Below, piece by piece: positions 1 to 8,718 of a stretch of DNA of 64,000 nt. Source of the DNA: Capnocytophaga periodontitidis (GTDB lineage Bacteria > Bacteroidota > Bacteroidia > Flavobacteriales > Flavobacteriaceae); assembly GCF_016126015.1 (NCBI RefSeq), contig NZ_JAEFDB010000001.1, positions 124,001 through 188,000 on the forward strand, given 5' to 3'. The position numbers and the translations under genes are program-made. The notes under the pieces are model-generated. The model made no database searches, was not told the DNA's origin, and worked only from the letters and a program-made list of their open reading frames with translations. Within the stretch, counting starts at the first letter, position 1; each line of letters starts with the position of its first letter.

Positions 1-1
1 A

Positions 2-661
2 ACACAATTTGAAGAAGAAGATGCTGTAGGGTGGGACGCTATAGATGAGGCTTTATTGAAGGTTTATCCTGAGCAAGAACCTCGCCACTATGGCACTATT
101 CTAAAATATATGTTGGGAGGAGAAGACCCACTTGATGGTATTAGTATCTACGACAACCACAAGCAAATTTTCCACCGTCATATAGTTTCTTACGGAATGA
201 GTGAGTTGTATTATTCTCCTGAAAGTGCTGAAAATGAATTTAGTGGATGGGGTTTTGAGTTTACTTTTCGCGTGGTACCTTTTGAAGGAGATAAAGATGC
301 GGAGGGTACTAAAAACGAACCTTTTTGGGTTATGAATATGATGCAGAATTTAGCTCGCTATGTATTTGATAGCAAAAAATGGTTTGAAGCCTATCACTTT
401 ATTCCAGCTAATGGACCTATACGTTTGGAGAGTGATACCAAGTTAGTAGGGATAGCCTTTGCCCCTGACCCTCAGTTGGGCACTATTGAAACCTCTAATG
501 GCGAAGTAGCTTTTTTGCAAATGGTAGGGATTACACAACAGGAATTGGACTGGCTTTGGCAAGAACCCAAAACCTATAAGGTGGAGGAGCTTATCAATAA
601 AATGCGAGAGGACAATCCTCTGCTCATCACCGATTTAAAAAGAGAAAAGTCTTATGTATAA
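2..661 (+). CDS. SUFU (suppressor of fused) domain protein, 5'-truncated
   Basis: The reading frame is already open at base 2 and the TTG at 56 is internal, so the true start lies upstream of the window. The visible 219 residues carry the bacterial SUFU signature: YPEQEPRHYGT, then LGGEDPLDGISIY, then SGWGFEFTFR. Bacterial SUFU-domain proteins are a known superfamily that often serves as immunity proteins in polymorphic-toxin systems (established knowledge), but no toxin is visible here. It is followed after 46 bases by a membrane protein and a ClbS-like gene, all reading into nqrB. No signal peptide is visible in this part, so a cytoplasmic location is likely. Family call is strong; role is unknown. 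Confidence 0.85.
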   Translation, partial: TQFEEEDAVGWDAIDEALLKVYPEQEPRHYGTILKYMLGGEDPLDGISIYDNHKQIFHRHIVSYGMSELYYSPESAENEFSGWGFEFTFRVVPFEGDKDAEGTKNEPFWVMNMMQNLARYVFDSKKWFEAYHFIPANGPIRLESDTKLVGIAFAPDPQLGTIETSNGEVAFLQMVGITQQELDWLWQEPKTYKVEELINKMREDNPLLITDLKREKSYV

Positions 662-707
662 ACACCTAAAATTATAGAAAAAGTAACAGTTTTTAAATAA
701 TTGAAAA

Positions 708-1541
708 ATGTCTAATTATTACAAACCTTCAGGCAAATTCTCTCCAATATCATTCGTATACTTATTATTGGTATGTGTGATAGCAATGCCTATATTAGCA
801 ACTATCTATGCATACTTAATATGGTATATTCCATTTGTGTATATCAACTTTTTAATTACTGCTGGTTTAGGCTTTGCTATAGGTATTGCTGTTTGGCAGA
901 TAGTAATTAAACTGGGTAAAGTCCGCAACTATGGGCTTGCAATTTTGTTAGCTCTTATTGCTGCACTTGCTGCTTATTACTTCCAATGGGTGGTATGGAC
1001 TAATTTAGTACTTACTTCAAGTGGTGAAGAATCACAACTTTTATACTTGTTATCCAATCCTTTTGACCTTTTCCAGCTGATAGGATTTATCAACGAAAAT
1101 GGAACTTGGAGCTTTAAAGGTGCGGTAGTGAGTGGAACTTTTCTTACTATTATTTGGATAATAGAGCTTTTAATTATCATTGGGGTAGCCATATTTATAG
1201 CAATACCTCATTCTAAGCATCCTTTCAACGAAACTCTTGACGAGTGGTTTGAAGAAGTAGAATTACCTGCTTTTTCTTATATAGAAAATGCAAGTAGCTT
1301 CAAACAACAAGCAGAGCAAGGTAATTGGGAGCAATTAGAACCTATGATTCAAAGAAGTAGCAAAGAGCAAAGTCATAGCGTTTTCACTTTGTTTGCTTCA
1401 GGTAATGAATATTACCTTTCAGTAACTAATGAAAGAGCTAAAGTAAACAACAAGGATAAAGTAGAGTTTGACTCTGATAATTTTATAGTACATCTGCGTA
1501 TTGACAAAACTGTTTACGATATGCTAAAGTCAAAAGCTTAA
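708..1541 (+). CDS. Hypothetical membrane protein with four TM segments
   Basis: This is a 277-residue protein I do not recognise as a named family. Hydrophobic segments lie near residues 14-40, 43-65, 73-100 and 145-170. A soluble tail of about 105 residues follows, acidic and rich in E, S and Q. It has no signal peptide; the N-terminus MSNYYKPSGKF runs straight into the first membrane span. Its stop is 3 bases before the ClbS-like gene and its start is 46 bases after the SUFU gene, so the three are probably co-transcribed. The position between a SUFU-domain and a ClbS-like gene allows a self-protection role, but nothing in the protein proves it. Confidence 0.7.
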   Translation: MSNYYKPSGKFSPISFVYLLLVCVIAMPILATIYAYLIWYIPFVYINFLITAGLGFAIGIAVWQIVIKLGKVRNYGLAILLALIAALAAYYFQWVVWTNLVLTSSGEESQLLYLLSNPFDLFQLIGFINENGTWSFKGAVVSGTFLTIIWIIELLIIIGVAIFIAIPHSKHPFNETLDEWFEEVELPAFSYIENASSFKQQAEQGNWEQLEPMIQRSSKEQSHSVFTLFASGNEYYLSVTNERAKVNNKDKVEFDSDNFIVHLRIDKTVYDMLKSKA

Positions 1542-1544
1542 ATT

Positions 1545-2051
1545 ATGGCAAGACCTGCAACGAAACAAGATTTAGAGTTTTTAGCTAAAGAAAATTACCA
1601 AAAGTTACTTTCTTTGATAGAAACACTACCTGAGGGGCAGCGAGAAGACCCCTTTCCAGAAGGTACAATGAATAGAAATATTCGCGATGTTATAGGACAC
1701 TTGTATCATTGGCATTTATTATTCCTAAATTGGTATGAGGTAGGAATGCGAGGTGAAAAACCTAAAATACCCAAAGAGGGTTATACTTTTTCTGACACTC
1801 CTAAACTCAACCGAGAAATATGGGAGCAATGTCAAAAAGTATCACTTGCTGAGATACTCTCACTTTTTGAAGCTTCTCATAATAAAGTGTTCCAACTTAT
1901 ACAGAAACACTCAGATGAAGAGCTTTTTACCAAAAAGAAGTATCATTGGACGGGTACGACCTCACTCGGCTCTTACTTAGTTTCATCGACGTCAAGCCAT
2001 TACGATTGGGCTTTAAAACTAATTCGCAAATCAATAAAAAGAAATAATTAA
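1545..2051 (+). CDS. ClbS/DfsB-family four-helix protein (DUF1706)
   Basis: The protein has 168 residues. Its start MARPATKQDLEFLAKENY and the later DVIGHLYHWHLLFLNWY and YHWTGTTSLGSYL segments match the ClbS/DfsB (DUF1706) family of DinB-like four-helix proteins. ClbS is known to protect colibactin producers from their own genotoxin by opening its cyclopropane warhead. Most family members in genomes without colibactin have no known substrate, and no colibactin-type synthesis gene is present here. It lies 3 bases after the membrane protein and 16 bases before nqrB, so it may be co-transcribed with the NQR subunits. Family call is good; substrate unknown. Confidence 0.82.
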   Translation: MARPATKQDLEFLAKENYQKLLSLIETLPEGQREDPFPEGTMNRNIRDVIGHLYHWHLLFLNWYEVGMRGEKPKIPKEGYTFSDTPKLNREIWEQCQKVSLAEILSLFEASHNKVFQLIQKHSDEELFTKKKYHWTGTTSLGSYLVSSTSSHYDWALKLIRKSIKRNN

Positions 2052-2067
2052 CTTATTCATTAAGAAA

Positions 2068-3297
2068 ATGAGTTTAAAAAGTAAATTAAATAAATTAAAA
2101 GAAAAGTATAAAGGAACGAAGATGGAGACAACATTCAATGCGCTCCACACTTTCCTCTATACGCCTAATGAGGTAACTCACGGAGGTACCCATATTAAGG
2201 CTGCCGACGACCTAAAACGAACAATGAATATGGTGGTTTTAGCACTCATTCCTTGTTTGATTTTTGGTATTTTCAATGCAGGTTACCAGCACGAAGTGGC
2301 TTTTGGTCACTTAACGCATCCTGCTGAAGGCTTAGCTTTCTGTAGTGGTGATTTTTGGAGCTGGACAAACTTCTGTATTGGTTTTATTAAAGTACTTCCT
2401 TTGGTAGTAGTGTCGTATGTAGTAGGTTTGGGCATTGAGTTTATCTTTGCTACTATCCGCGGTCACGAAGTAGAAGAAGGATACTTGGTAACTGGTATGT
2501 TGGTGCCACTTATCGTTCCAGTGGATATTCCACTTTGGATGCTTGCTGTAGCAGTAGCCTTTGGAGTAATCATCGGTAAAGAGGTATTCGGGGGTACAGG
2601 TATGAATATCTTAAACCCTGCGCTTACCATTCGCGCCTTCTTATTCTTTGCTTATCCTACTTCAATGACAGGAGATAAAGTATGGGTAACAGGTGTATTA
2701 GATCGTTCTAAAGAAATTGCTGCTGGAGCAAACTTAGATGCTGTTTCAGGAGAAACTATCTTAGGTAACTTGGCACAAGGACACCCTATTCACTACACCG
2801 ATTCTGACCTCCTTTTCGGGTTTATTCCAGGTTCAGTAGGTGAAACTTCTACTATCCTTATCCTCTTAGCAGGTTTATTCCTTATCTATACCAAAATCGC
2901 TTCTTGGCGTGTGATGGTTAGTATGTTTATAGGAGCTTGGGTAATGGGTGCTATTTTCAACGCTTTAGCACCAAGTATGGTAGGCACTTCTTTCTACGCT
3001 ATTTGGAGCGTACCAGCTTATCAGCACTTGCTCATTGGAGGTTTGGCTTTTGGGGCTGTATTTATGGCTACCGACCCAGTTACAGCAGCACAAACGAATA
3101 CTGGTAAGTATATCTATGGCTTCTTAGCTGGTTTCATTGCTATTGCTATCCGTTGCTTCAACCCTGCTTATCCTGAAGGGGTAATGCTCGCTATCCTATT
3201 AATGAACGTACTAGCTCCTACTATCGACCACTTCGTAGTACAAGCTAATGTATCTCGTCGTAAAAAACGTTTAAAAACAGTTACTAAAACCGCATAA
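2068..3297 (+). CDS. nqrB: Na+-translocating NADH:quinone reductase subunit B
   Basis: NqrB is a membrane subunit of the sodium-pumping NADH:quinone oxidoreductase and carries covalent FMN plus the riboflavin/quinone region. The 409-residue protein has the amphipathic N-terminus, about ten membrane spans, GKEVFGGTGMNILNPAL near residues 170-186, and MATDPVTA toward the end. The flavinylation site is DAVSGET (residues 224-230), with Thr230 the expected FMN-phosphate acceptor. The family consensus is D-x-x-S-G-A-T/S, so Glu229 replaces the usual Ala. nqrA, normally just upstream, is not visible; a ClbS-like gene occupies that place 16 bases upstream. nqrC follows after 3 bases. Confidence 0.95.
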   Translation: MSLKSKLNKLKEKYKGTKMETTFNALHTFLYTPNEVTHGGTHIKAADDLKRTMNMVVLALIPCLIFGIFNAGYQHEVAFGHLTHPAEGLAFCSGDFWSWTNFCIGFIKVLPLVVVSYVVGLGIEFIFATIRGHEVEEGYLVTGMLVPLIVPVDIPLWMLAVAVAFGVIIGKEVFGGTGMNILNPALTIRAFLFFAYPTSMTGDKVWVTGVLDRSKEIAAGANLDAVSGETILGNLAQGHPIHYTDSDLLFGFIPGSVGETSTILILLAGLFLIYTKIASWRVMVSMFIGAWVMGAIFNALAPSMVGTSFYAIWSVPAYQHLLIGGLAFGAVFMATDPVTAAQTNTGKYIYGFLAGFIAIAIRCFNPAYPEGVMLAILLMNVLAPTIDHFVVQANVSRRKKRLKTVTKTA

Positions 3298-3300
3298 ATT

Positions 3301-4038
3301 ATGGCAGTAAAAACAGAAAGTAATTCGTATACAGTGATTTTCGCCATTATAATGGTGGTAATCGTAGGAGCTTTGCTCGCTGGTATTTCATCAGCATTGA
3401 GCAGTGATATCAGTAACAATAAAAAGTTAGAAAAGAAACAAAACATCCTCTACGCTATGGGGGTAAATCACAACCAAGGTGAGCTCGGAGGAGGTAAAGT
3501 AGAGTTTCTTTCTACAACTGATGCTGAAAAAGAGTTCCCTAACTATGTGAAAGAACAATACCTTATCAAAGGGAATACCGCTGAAAAAGTAGAAGGTGCT
3601 AATGACCTTATCAACTTCAACGGTCATCGTGAAGGTTTGCCTCTTTATGTAGGTGAAAAAGATGGAACTACCCTCTACATCATTCCCGTAAGCGGACGTG
3701 GTTTGTGGGATGCTATTTGGGGATATATAGCCGTAGATAAAGACCTTATCGTACGTGGCGTTTTCTTCGACCACAAGGGAGAAACTGCTGGTTTGGGAGC
3801 TAATATAAAAGAACGTTTCTTTATGGACGACTTTATTGGGGAACATTTATTGGATGCTACTGGTAACTTCCAAAGCATTCAAATTTCAAAAAGCAATGGT
3901 GACCCTGAAAATAAACGTAAAGAAGATGGGAAAATAGATGCTATTGCAGGAGCTACCCTTACTGGTAATGGAGTGCAAGCAATGATACGCGATGGCATAG
4001 AGCCTTATATATCCTATATTAAAAGTTTAAACAAATAA
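3301..4038 (+). CDS. nqrC: Na+-translocating NADH:quinone reductase subunit C
   Basis: NqrC carries the second covalent FMN of the complex, on a periplasmic domain held by one N-terminal membrane span (about residues 11-33). The flavinylation motif is DAIAGAT (residues 213-219), with Thr219 the predicted FMN acceptor, attached by an ApbE-type transferase; two ApbE genes lie at 21032-23113. GRGLWDAIWGYIAVD (about 132-146) and ETAGLGANI (161-169) are family hallmarks. Length 245 is normal. It starts 3 bases after nqrB and ends 6 bases before nqrD, so translational coupling is likely. Confidence 0.95.
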   Translation: MAVKTESNSYTVIFAIIMVVIVGALLAGISSALSSDISNNKKLEKKQNILYAMGVNHNQGELGGGKVEFLSTTDAEKEFPNYVKEQYLIKGNTAEKVEGANDLINFNGHREGLPLYVGEKDGTTLYIIPVSGRGLWDAIWGYIAVDKDLIVRGVFFDHKGETAGLGANIKERFFMDDFIGEHLLDATGNFQSIQISKSNGDPENKRKEDGKIDAIAGATLTGNGVQAMIRDGIEPYISYIKSLNK

Positions 4039-4044
4039 GAAACT

Positions 4045-4692
4045 ATGGGACTATCAAAAAAAGATACAAAATTAGTAACCGACCCTCTATGGGATAACAA
4101 CCCCGTAACGGTACAAGTATTAGGAATTTGTTCAGCTTTAGCGATTACAGCCCAATTGAGAGCCGCTATCGTAATGAGCCTTTCCTTTACCTTTGTACTT
4201 GTAATGGGTAATGTAACCATTTCTTTACTTAGAAATGTAATACCACCTAAAATCCGTATCATTGCCCAGCTAATTGTAGCAGCTGCTTTGGTAATCGTGG
4301 TGGACTTTGTACTGAAAGCTTATGTGTACGACCTTAGCAAACAGCTATCGGTATATGTAGGGCTTATCATCACCAACTGTATTTTGATGGGACGTTTTGA
4401 GGCGTTCGCCTTAGGTAACCCTCCAGGAAAATCGTTCTTAGATGCTATTGGTAATGCAGGTGGTTATTCTATCGCTTTGCTTATCGTCGCCTTCTTCCGT
4501 GAACTATTAGGTTCAGGCACTTTGCTCGGTTTCCAAGTATTAGGAGATCCTATTAAGAAAACAGGTGTATATGCTTGGGGCTATGAAAACAACGGTTTTA
4601 TGTTGTTAGCACCTATGGCATTAGTAACTTACGGTATAGTAGTGTGGGTGCAACGTTCACGCAACAAAGCCTTGATAGAAGACAGTCATTAA
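4045..4692 (+). CDS. nqrD: Na+-translocating NADH:quinone reductase subunit D
   Basis: NqrD is an integral membrane subunit that, with NqrE, forms the sodium channel region and ligates the intramembrane iron centre. The 215-residue protein has six predicted spans. It keeps the two conserved cysteines, Cys29 (in VLGICSALA) and Cys112 (in IITNCILMGR), in the half-helices that hold the iron. The family motif GRFEAFALGNPPGKS follows Cys112. It lies 6 bases after nqrC and 20 bases before nqrE in the uninterrupted nqrBCDEF run. Confidence 0.95.
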   Translation: MGLSKKDTKLVTDPLWDNNPVTVQVLGICSALAITAQLRAAIVMSLSFTFVLVMGNVTISLLRNVIPPKIRIIAQLIVAAALVIVVDFVLKAYVYDLSKQLSVYVGLIITNCILMGRFEAFALGNPPGKSFLDAIGNAGGYSIALLIVAFFRELLGSGTLLGFQVLGDPIKKTGVYAWGYENNGFMLLAPMALVTYGIVVWVQRSRNKALIEDSH

Positions 4693-4712
4693 TCATTTAA
4701 AAAGAAAAGAAA

Positions 4713-5459
4713 ATGTTAGAATATTTAACACTGATTTTTAAATCAATATTCGTTGAGAATATGATTTTCGCTACCTTCTTAGGTATGTGTTCGTACTTGG
4801 CTGTATCTAAAAAAGTATCTACTGCCATAGGCTTAGGAGCTGCCGTTATCTTCGTACAAACCCTTACTGTACCTATGAACTGGTTGCTTAATGAGTACAT
4901 ACTCAAAGAGGGTGCTTTGCGTTGGTTAGGCGAAGAGTACGCTAATTACGATTTGAGCTTCCTTACTTATATTTTGTTCATTGCTACGGTTGCTACAATG
5001 GTACAGTTGGTAGAGATTATAGTAGAGAAATTCTCACCATCTTTATATAACTCATTGGGTATCTTCTTACCTTTGATAGCCGTAAACTGTGCTATCTTAG
5101 GGGGGTCTCTCTTTATGCAATCACGTGCTGAAGTAATTCACTCATTCGGTCTTTCAGTAGCCTATGGAGTGAGTTCAGGATTGGGCTGGGCTATCGCTAT
5201 CTTAGCATTAGCTGCTATTCGTGAGAAAATACGTTATTCACACGTGCCTGCACCTTTGCGCGGCTTAGGTATCACCTTCATCACAACAGGGCTTATGGCT
5301 ATCGGCTTTATGAGCTTTGGTGGTATGCTTACAGGTGGTAGCAGCAAAAAAGAAGAAGCTAAAGATGCTCCTAAACAAGAGACTACTATCCAACAAGAAG
5401 TTAAAACTGATAAATTAGCTCATAACACAAAAGATTTAAGCAATGATATTAGCAAGTGA
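4713..5459 (+). CDS. nqrE: Na+-translocating NADH:quinone reductase subunit E, with charged C-terminal tail
   Basis: This is the partner of NqrD, with six predicted spans and conserved cysteines Cys26 (in LGMCSYLA) and Cys126 (in AVNCAILGG) that complete the iron site. At 248 residues it is longer than the roughly 200 usual for the family. Two additions account for this: an extended loop around residues 62-80 and a soluble tail (about 209-248) rich in K, E, D and Q. The tail's last codons overlap the start of nqrF by 17 bases, so it is genuinely in frame and not a misread stop. The tail's role is unknown. Confidence 0.94.
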   Translation: MLEYLTLIFKSIFVENMIFATFLGMCSYLAVSKKVSTAIGLGAAVIFVQTLTVPMNWLLNEYILKEGALRWLGEEYANYDLSFLTYILFIATVATMVQLVEIIVEKFSPSLYNSLGIFLPLIAVNCAILGGSLFMQSRAEVIHSFGLSVAYGVSSGLGWAIAILALAAIREKIRYSHVPAPLRGLGITFITTGLMAIGFMSFGGMLTGGSSKKEEAKDAPKQETTIQQEVKTDKLAHNTKDLSNDISK

Positions 5460-6756
5460 AATATTAACAACTATTGCAGTAACGGTGATAGGATTATTAG
5501 TTGTAATCCTCTTGTTAGTTGCTATTTTGCTTTACGTAAAACAGAAACTAACGCCATCAGGACCTGTAAAAATTACTATCAATAATGATAAAGTAGTTGA
5601 AGTGCCTCTTGGAGGTTCACTGCTCTCTACTTTAGGTAACGAAAAGATTTTCTTGCCATCAGCTTGTGGTGGTAAAGGGTCTTGTTTACAATGTGAATGC
5701 CACGTATACGAAGGTGGAGGAGAAGCGCTCCCTACCGAAACTCCTCACTTCACTAAAAAAGAATTGAAAGAAGGAGTGCGTTTGGCTTGCCAAGTGAAAG
5801 TAAAACAAGATATGAAAATTGGGGTACCAGAACAAGTGTTTGGTATCAAAAAATGGCAAGCTACTGTAGTACGTAACTACAACGTTGCCTCTTTCATCAA
5901 AGAGTTTGTGGTAGAAATTCCAGAAGATATGGATTATAAACCAGGGGGATACATCCAAATTGAAATCCCACCTTGTGAAGTAAAATACTCCGATATCGAT
6001 ATTACCGCACACCCTGTAGAACACCCAGGTGAACCCGATAAATTCAAAATGGAGTGGGATAAATTCAAACTATGGCCATTAGTGATGAAAAACCCTGAAC
6101 CTGCTGAACGTGCCTATTCTATGGCTTCTTACCCTGCTGAAGGTCGTGAGATTATGCTTAATGTACGTATCGCTACACCTCCATTCGACAGAGCTAAAGG
6201 TGGCTGGATGGACGTAAACCCAGGGGTTGCTTCATCATACATCTTCTCTCGCAAACCAGGTGATAAGGTAACCATTTCAGGACCTTATGGTGAATTCTTC
6301 ATCAACGAGTCTAATGCCGAGATGTTGTACGTAGGTGGAGGGGCTGGTATGGCACCTATGCGTTCGCATTTGTATCACCTCTTTAAAACCTTAAAAACTA
6401 ATAGGAAAGTTACCTATTGGTACGGAGGTCGTTCAAAACGTGAGTTGTTCTATGTAGAACACTTCCGAGAATTAGAACGCGAATTCCCTAACTTTAAGTT
6501 CTTCATCGTACTTTCTGAACCACTGCCAGAAGATAATTGGAAAGTGAAAAAAGATATAAATGATACCGAAGGTGATGGCTTCTTAGGATTTGTTCACAAC
6601 GCTGTAATTGAACAGTATTTGAGCAAACACGAAGCTCCAGAAGATATAGAATTGTACTTCTGCGGTCCTCCAATGATGAACAAAGCTGTTCAGAAAATGG
6701 GACAAGACTTTGGTATGCCTGATGAAAACATTCGTTTCGACGACTTCGGTGGTTAA
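5443..6756 (+). CDS. nqrF: Na+-translocating NADH:quinone reductase subunit F
   Basis: NqrF is the NADH-oxidising entry subunit. The 437-residue protein has one N-terminal membrane span (about 5-31). A [2Fe-2S] ferredoxin domain follows, with ligands Cys75, Cys81, Cys84 and Cys116; Cys86 is an extra cysteine beside the cluster. The FAD domain carries RAYSMAS (223-229), and the NADH domain carries [11 protein letters not shown] (298-308) and CGPPMM (407-412). The ATG at 5443 lies inside the end of nqrE (17-base overlap), suggesting coupling. It is the last gene of the run; a strong bidirectional terminator follows 18 bases after the stop. Confidence 0.96.
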   Translation: MILASEILTTIAVTVIGLLVVILLLVAILLYVKQKLTPSGPVKITINNDKVVEVPLGGSLLSTLGNEKIFLPSACGGKGSCLQCECHVYEGGGEALPTETPHFTKKELKEGVRLACQVKVKQDMKIGVPEQVFGIKKWQATVVRNYNVASFIKEFVVEIPEDMDYKPGGYIQIEIPPCEVKYSDIDITAHPVEHPGEPDKFKMEWDKFKLWPLVMKNPEPAERAYSMASYPAEGREIMLNVRIATPPFDRAKGGWMDVNPGVASSYIFSRKPGDKVTISGPYGEFFINESNAEMLYVGGGAGMAPMRSHLYHLFKTLKTNRKVTYWYGGRSKRELFYVEHFRELEREFPNFKFFIVLSEPLPEDNWKVKKDINDTEGDGFLGFVHNAVIEQYLSKHEAPEDIELYFCGPPMMNKAVQKMGQDFGMPDENIRFDDFGG

Positions 6757-6774
6757 TAACTACCTACATTATAC

Positions 6775-6806
6775 AAAAATCCGACTTAGTAATAGGTCGG
6801 ATTTTT
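6775..6806. terminator. Bidirectional intrinsic terminator after nqrF
   Basis: An 11-bp perfect stem (6775-6785 with 6796-6806) has a 10-base loop and ends in a T-run. The A-run on the left arm makes it work for both strands. It separates nqrF (plus) from the convergent unknown gene (minus), whose stop codon starts at the last stem base. Confidence 0.9.
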
Positions 6807-7261
6807 TATGATATAGATAAGGTTTCTTTTCGTTGTTTTATAATTGTGGAGTGACTGATAATCTCTAAACTCATAACTTTATCTACTGAATTAATACCAA
6901 TACTTAAAAGTCCTTTTCCTTCATTGATATAATAATACCATATTTTTCGGTCAGTAAAAAGGTTTTCATCAATAAAAAAAGGGGTACCTAAGGTAGATGC
7001 AACAAGATGACTATTATCTCCAAAACGGATAGGAATACACAGTTTTTGTAAAATATGATTAGCTATTTCTGTAAGTCCTTCGTATAGTAAAATATCCTCA
7101 AAACTGATAGCAGAGAGAATATCACTGTTTCTTTCCTTAAAGCAGATAATATAATACCCCAAACAATCAGCTATACCTCCTACACCAGCATAATCAAAAG
7201 GCATAGTTTCAACAGAAGAAATAAAATTAGTAAGACTGAAATCTTCGATGTTTATATTCAT
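6806..7261 (-). CDS. Hypothetical protein, unknown family
   Basis: This 151-residue protein has no recognised domain, signal peptide or membrane span. It is mostly hydrophobic/acidic with a glycine-rich stretch (YAGVGGIADCLGYY), compatible with a small cytoplasmic mixed alpha/beta fold. I take the ATG at 7261 (MNINIEDF). An upstream TTG at 7303 would lie inside the predicted -7 box (7301-7308) and ahead of the transcription start, so it cannot be the start. It is monocistronic and convergent with nqrF. It could be an immunity-type protein by size and style, but that is a guess. Confidence 0.7.
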   Translation of the reverse strand: MNINIEDFSLTNFISSVETMPFDYAGVGGIADCLGYYIICFKERNSDILSAISFEDILLYEGLTEIANHILQKLCIPIRFGDNSHLVASTLGTPFFIDENLFTDRKIWYYYINEGKGLLSIGINSVDKVMSLEIISHSTIIKQRKETLSIS

Positions 7262-7300
7262 AAATGAGTTATTGTTTCCTATTAGAAGATTTTTGAAGTG

Positions 7301-7308
7301 CAAAAATA
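7301..7308 (-). promoter_or_regulatory. -7 box of the 6806-7261 gene
   Basis: On the minus strand this reads TATTTTTG, a match to TAnnTTTG. Expected transcription start is near 7294, leaving a leader of about 33 bases before the ATG at 7261. No clear -33 TTTG is seen. Confidence 0.55.
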
Positions 7309-7349
7309 GGAATAATTGCTAAAATTAGAGAACATTTCAAAAAATATCG

Positions 7350-7357
7350 TACCTTTG
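7350..7357 (+). promoter_or_regulatory. -7 box of the TlpA-like lipoprotein gene
   Basis: TACCTTTG matches TAnnTTTG and lies 23 bases before the ATG at 7381. The -33 element is weak: only a TTTC near 7335. Confidence 0.6.
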
Positions 7358-7380
7358 TCATTATTTTAAATCATAGTGTT

Positions 7381-8523
7381 ATGAAAAAGATATTTGCAAT
7401 CCTTGTATGCGCCTTAGTGTCGTGCTCCAATCCAGAAGAAGCAATAAAGGCTTATCAGCAACAAAAAGACACCATAGGTTTACAATCAGCTGAGAAACAA
7501 AATGAACTCTTAGGGCAATCTCCTATGGCTTTTAAACAAAGTATGCAGGCAATAGCCCAACAATACGCTGAAATACAGAAAAACTTACCAGCAGATTTCG
7601 CAGCTAAAGAAGAGAAAGCTAACCGCTATCAACAGTTGGCTATAGTATCGGAATATTTGTTGAATCACCGCAAATATACCGAAGAAGAAGCTCCTGCTAT
7701 CAAGGAGTTGGAAGCCTTGTGTGCTACTGTAGATTTAGATAATGCCGCTGATTTTAACGATTATCCTGATTATCAAATTTTAGTACGCAATCTCTTTCAG
7801 TGGCGTATTTACTCTCATAAAGTACAATATGAGTTTGACGACCCTTGGGGCAAAGTATTAGCCGATTTCAAAGCGCTTAAATCGGAAAATATCAAGCAGG
7901 AATTAGCCCCTTTACTCATAGAGGGCGTATCGCCTACTTCGGCAACTGACACTAATGAAGAAATTATTGATTTATTGCCAGAGTTACTGAAAAATAGAAA
8001 AGGAATGTCTGGAATAGAGTTTCAACACGAGCTTGACCATCACATTGACTTGCTAAACAAACTCAAAGCAGGACAACCTTTTCCTGCTCTTCCTGTTCTC
8101 ACCGATTTAAACGACAAGGAGGTGAAATACAAGTATTTACCACTGAAAGGTAAATTGCTGTTCATAGATATTTGGGCTACTTATTGTCCTGATTGCCGTA
8201 AGGAGTTGCCTGCTTTAGAAGCCTTACAAGAAGATTACAAAACGCTACCTATTACCTTTGTAAGTATTTCGGTAGACCGCGATAAAGAAGTGTGGAAAGC
8301 AATGGTAAAGGAAAAGAAACTTCGTGGTATTCATCTATATGCCTCTCCTGAAACAAAGGAATTATTCAAAGATTTGTACGATTTGAGGAGTATCCCGCGT
8401 TATATGTTGATAGATGAAAAAGGAAATATCATCAATGCTAATCTACCAATGCCTTCTGATAAAAACTTAAAAGAATTGATAACAGAGAAGTTAATAGTTC
8501 TTACCAATCCTAAAGCACAATAA
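7381..8523 (+). CDS. TlpA-like thiol-disulfide lipoprotein
   Basis: This 380-residue predicted lipoprotein has signal peptide MKKIFAILVCALVSC with lipobox LVSC and Cys15 as the lipidated residue. A helical domain of about 220 residues precedes a TlpA/thioredoxin-fold domain (about 230-375). The active site is WATYCPDCRKE, with redox cysteines Cys269 and Cys272 in a CPDC motif and the cis-proline in SIPRYML. Such proteins reduce or isomerise periplasmic disulfides. It is a paralogue of the lipoprotein at 51839-53200: same architecture, shared SENIK and WATxC..CRKE segments. Monocistronic, with its own promoter and terminator. Substrate unknown. Confidence 0.88.
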   Translation: MKKIFAILVCALVSCSNPEEAIKAYQQQKDTIGLQSAEKQNELLGQSPMAFKQSMQAIAQQYAEIQKNLPADFAAKEEKANRYQQLAIVSEYLLNHRKYTEEEAPAIKELEALCATVDLDNAADFNDYPDYQILVRNLFQWRIYSHKVQYEFDDPWGKVLADFKALKSENIKQELAPLLIEGVSPTSATDTNEEIIDLLPELLKNRKGMSGIEFQHELDHHIDLLNKLKAGQPFPALPVLTDLNDKEVKYKYLPLKGKLLFIDIWATYCPDCRKELPALEALQEDYKTLPITFVSISVDRDKEVWKAMVKEKKLRGIHLYASPETKELFKDLYDLRSIPRYMLIDEKGNIINANLPMPSDKNLKELITEKLIVLTNPKAQ

Positions 8524-8563
8524 TTTTAGTGCAATAACTAAAAACTATTAAGAAGAAAAAGAT

Positions 8564-8600
8564 AAGGTTATCTGTTGTAAATCAATAGATAACCTTTTTT
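8564..8600 (+). terminator. Intrinsic terminator after the TlpA-like gene
   Basis: A 10-bp stem (8564-8573 with 8586-8595) has a 12-base loop and a T-run to 8600. It insulates the downstream nitric oxide reductase gene from read-through. Confidence 0.85.
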
Positions 8601-8635
8601 AATGTTTCTAAATTAGCTTAGATGTTTAAAAAAAA

Positions 8636-8645
8636 ACTTATAAGT
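8636..8645. promoter_or_regulatory. Perfect palindrome upstream of the NO reductase promoter
   Basis: ACTTATAAGT is a perfect 10-bp palindrome ending 26 bases before the -7 box of the reductase gene, where an activator or repressor could bind. It does not match the TTGAT-type FNR consensus. A role in NO or oxygen control is only a guess. Confidence 0.3.
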
Positions 8646-8671
8646 GTTATATTAAATACAATTATCTTTCA

Positions 8672-8679
8672 TATCTTTG
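8672..8679 (+). promoter_or_regulatory. -7 box of the NO reductase gene
   Basis: TATCTTTG matches TAnnTTTG, 39 bases before the ATG at 8719. No TTTG is present at -33, as expected for a promoter that needs an activator. Confidence 0.6.
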
Positions 8680-8718
8680 TACCCGCAAATAATAAAAAAA
8701 CACTAATATATTTTATTT

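Noticed and set aside
1545-2051. Part of a colibactin-type pathway because of the ClbS-like gene
   Set aside because: No polyketide or peptide synthase gene is in the window; ClbS/DfsB proteins are widespread without colibactin.
3427-3846. 139-codon minus-strand frame inside nqrC
   Set aside because: Antisense to a strongly conserved gene with intact motifs; composition is that of a shadow frame.
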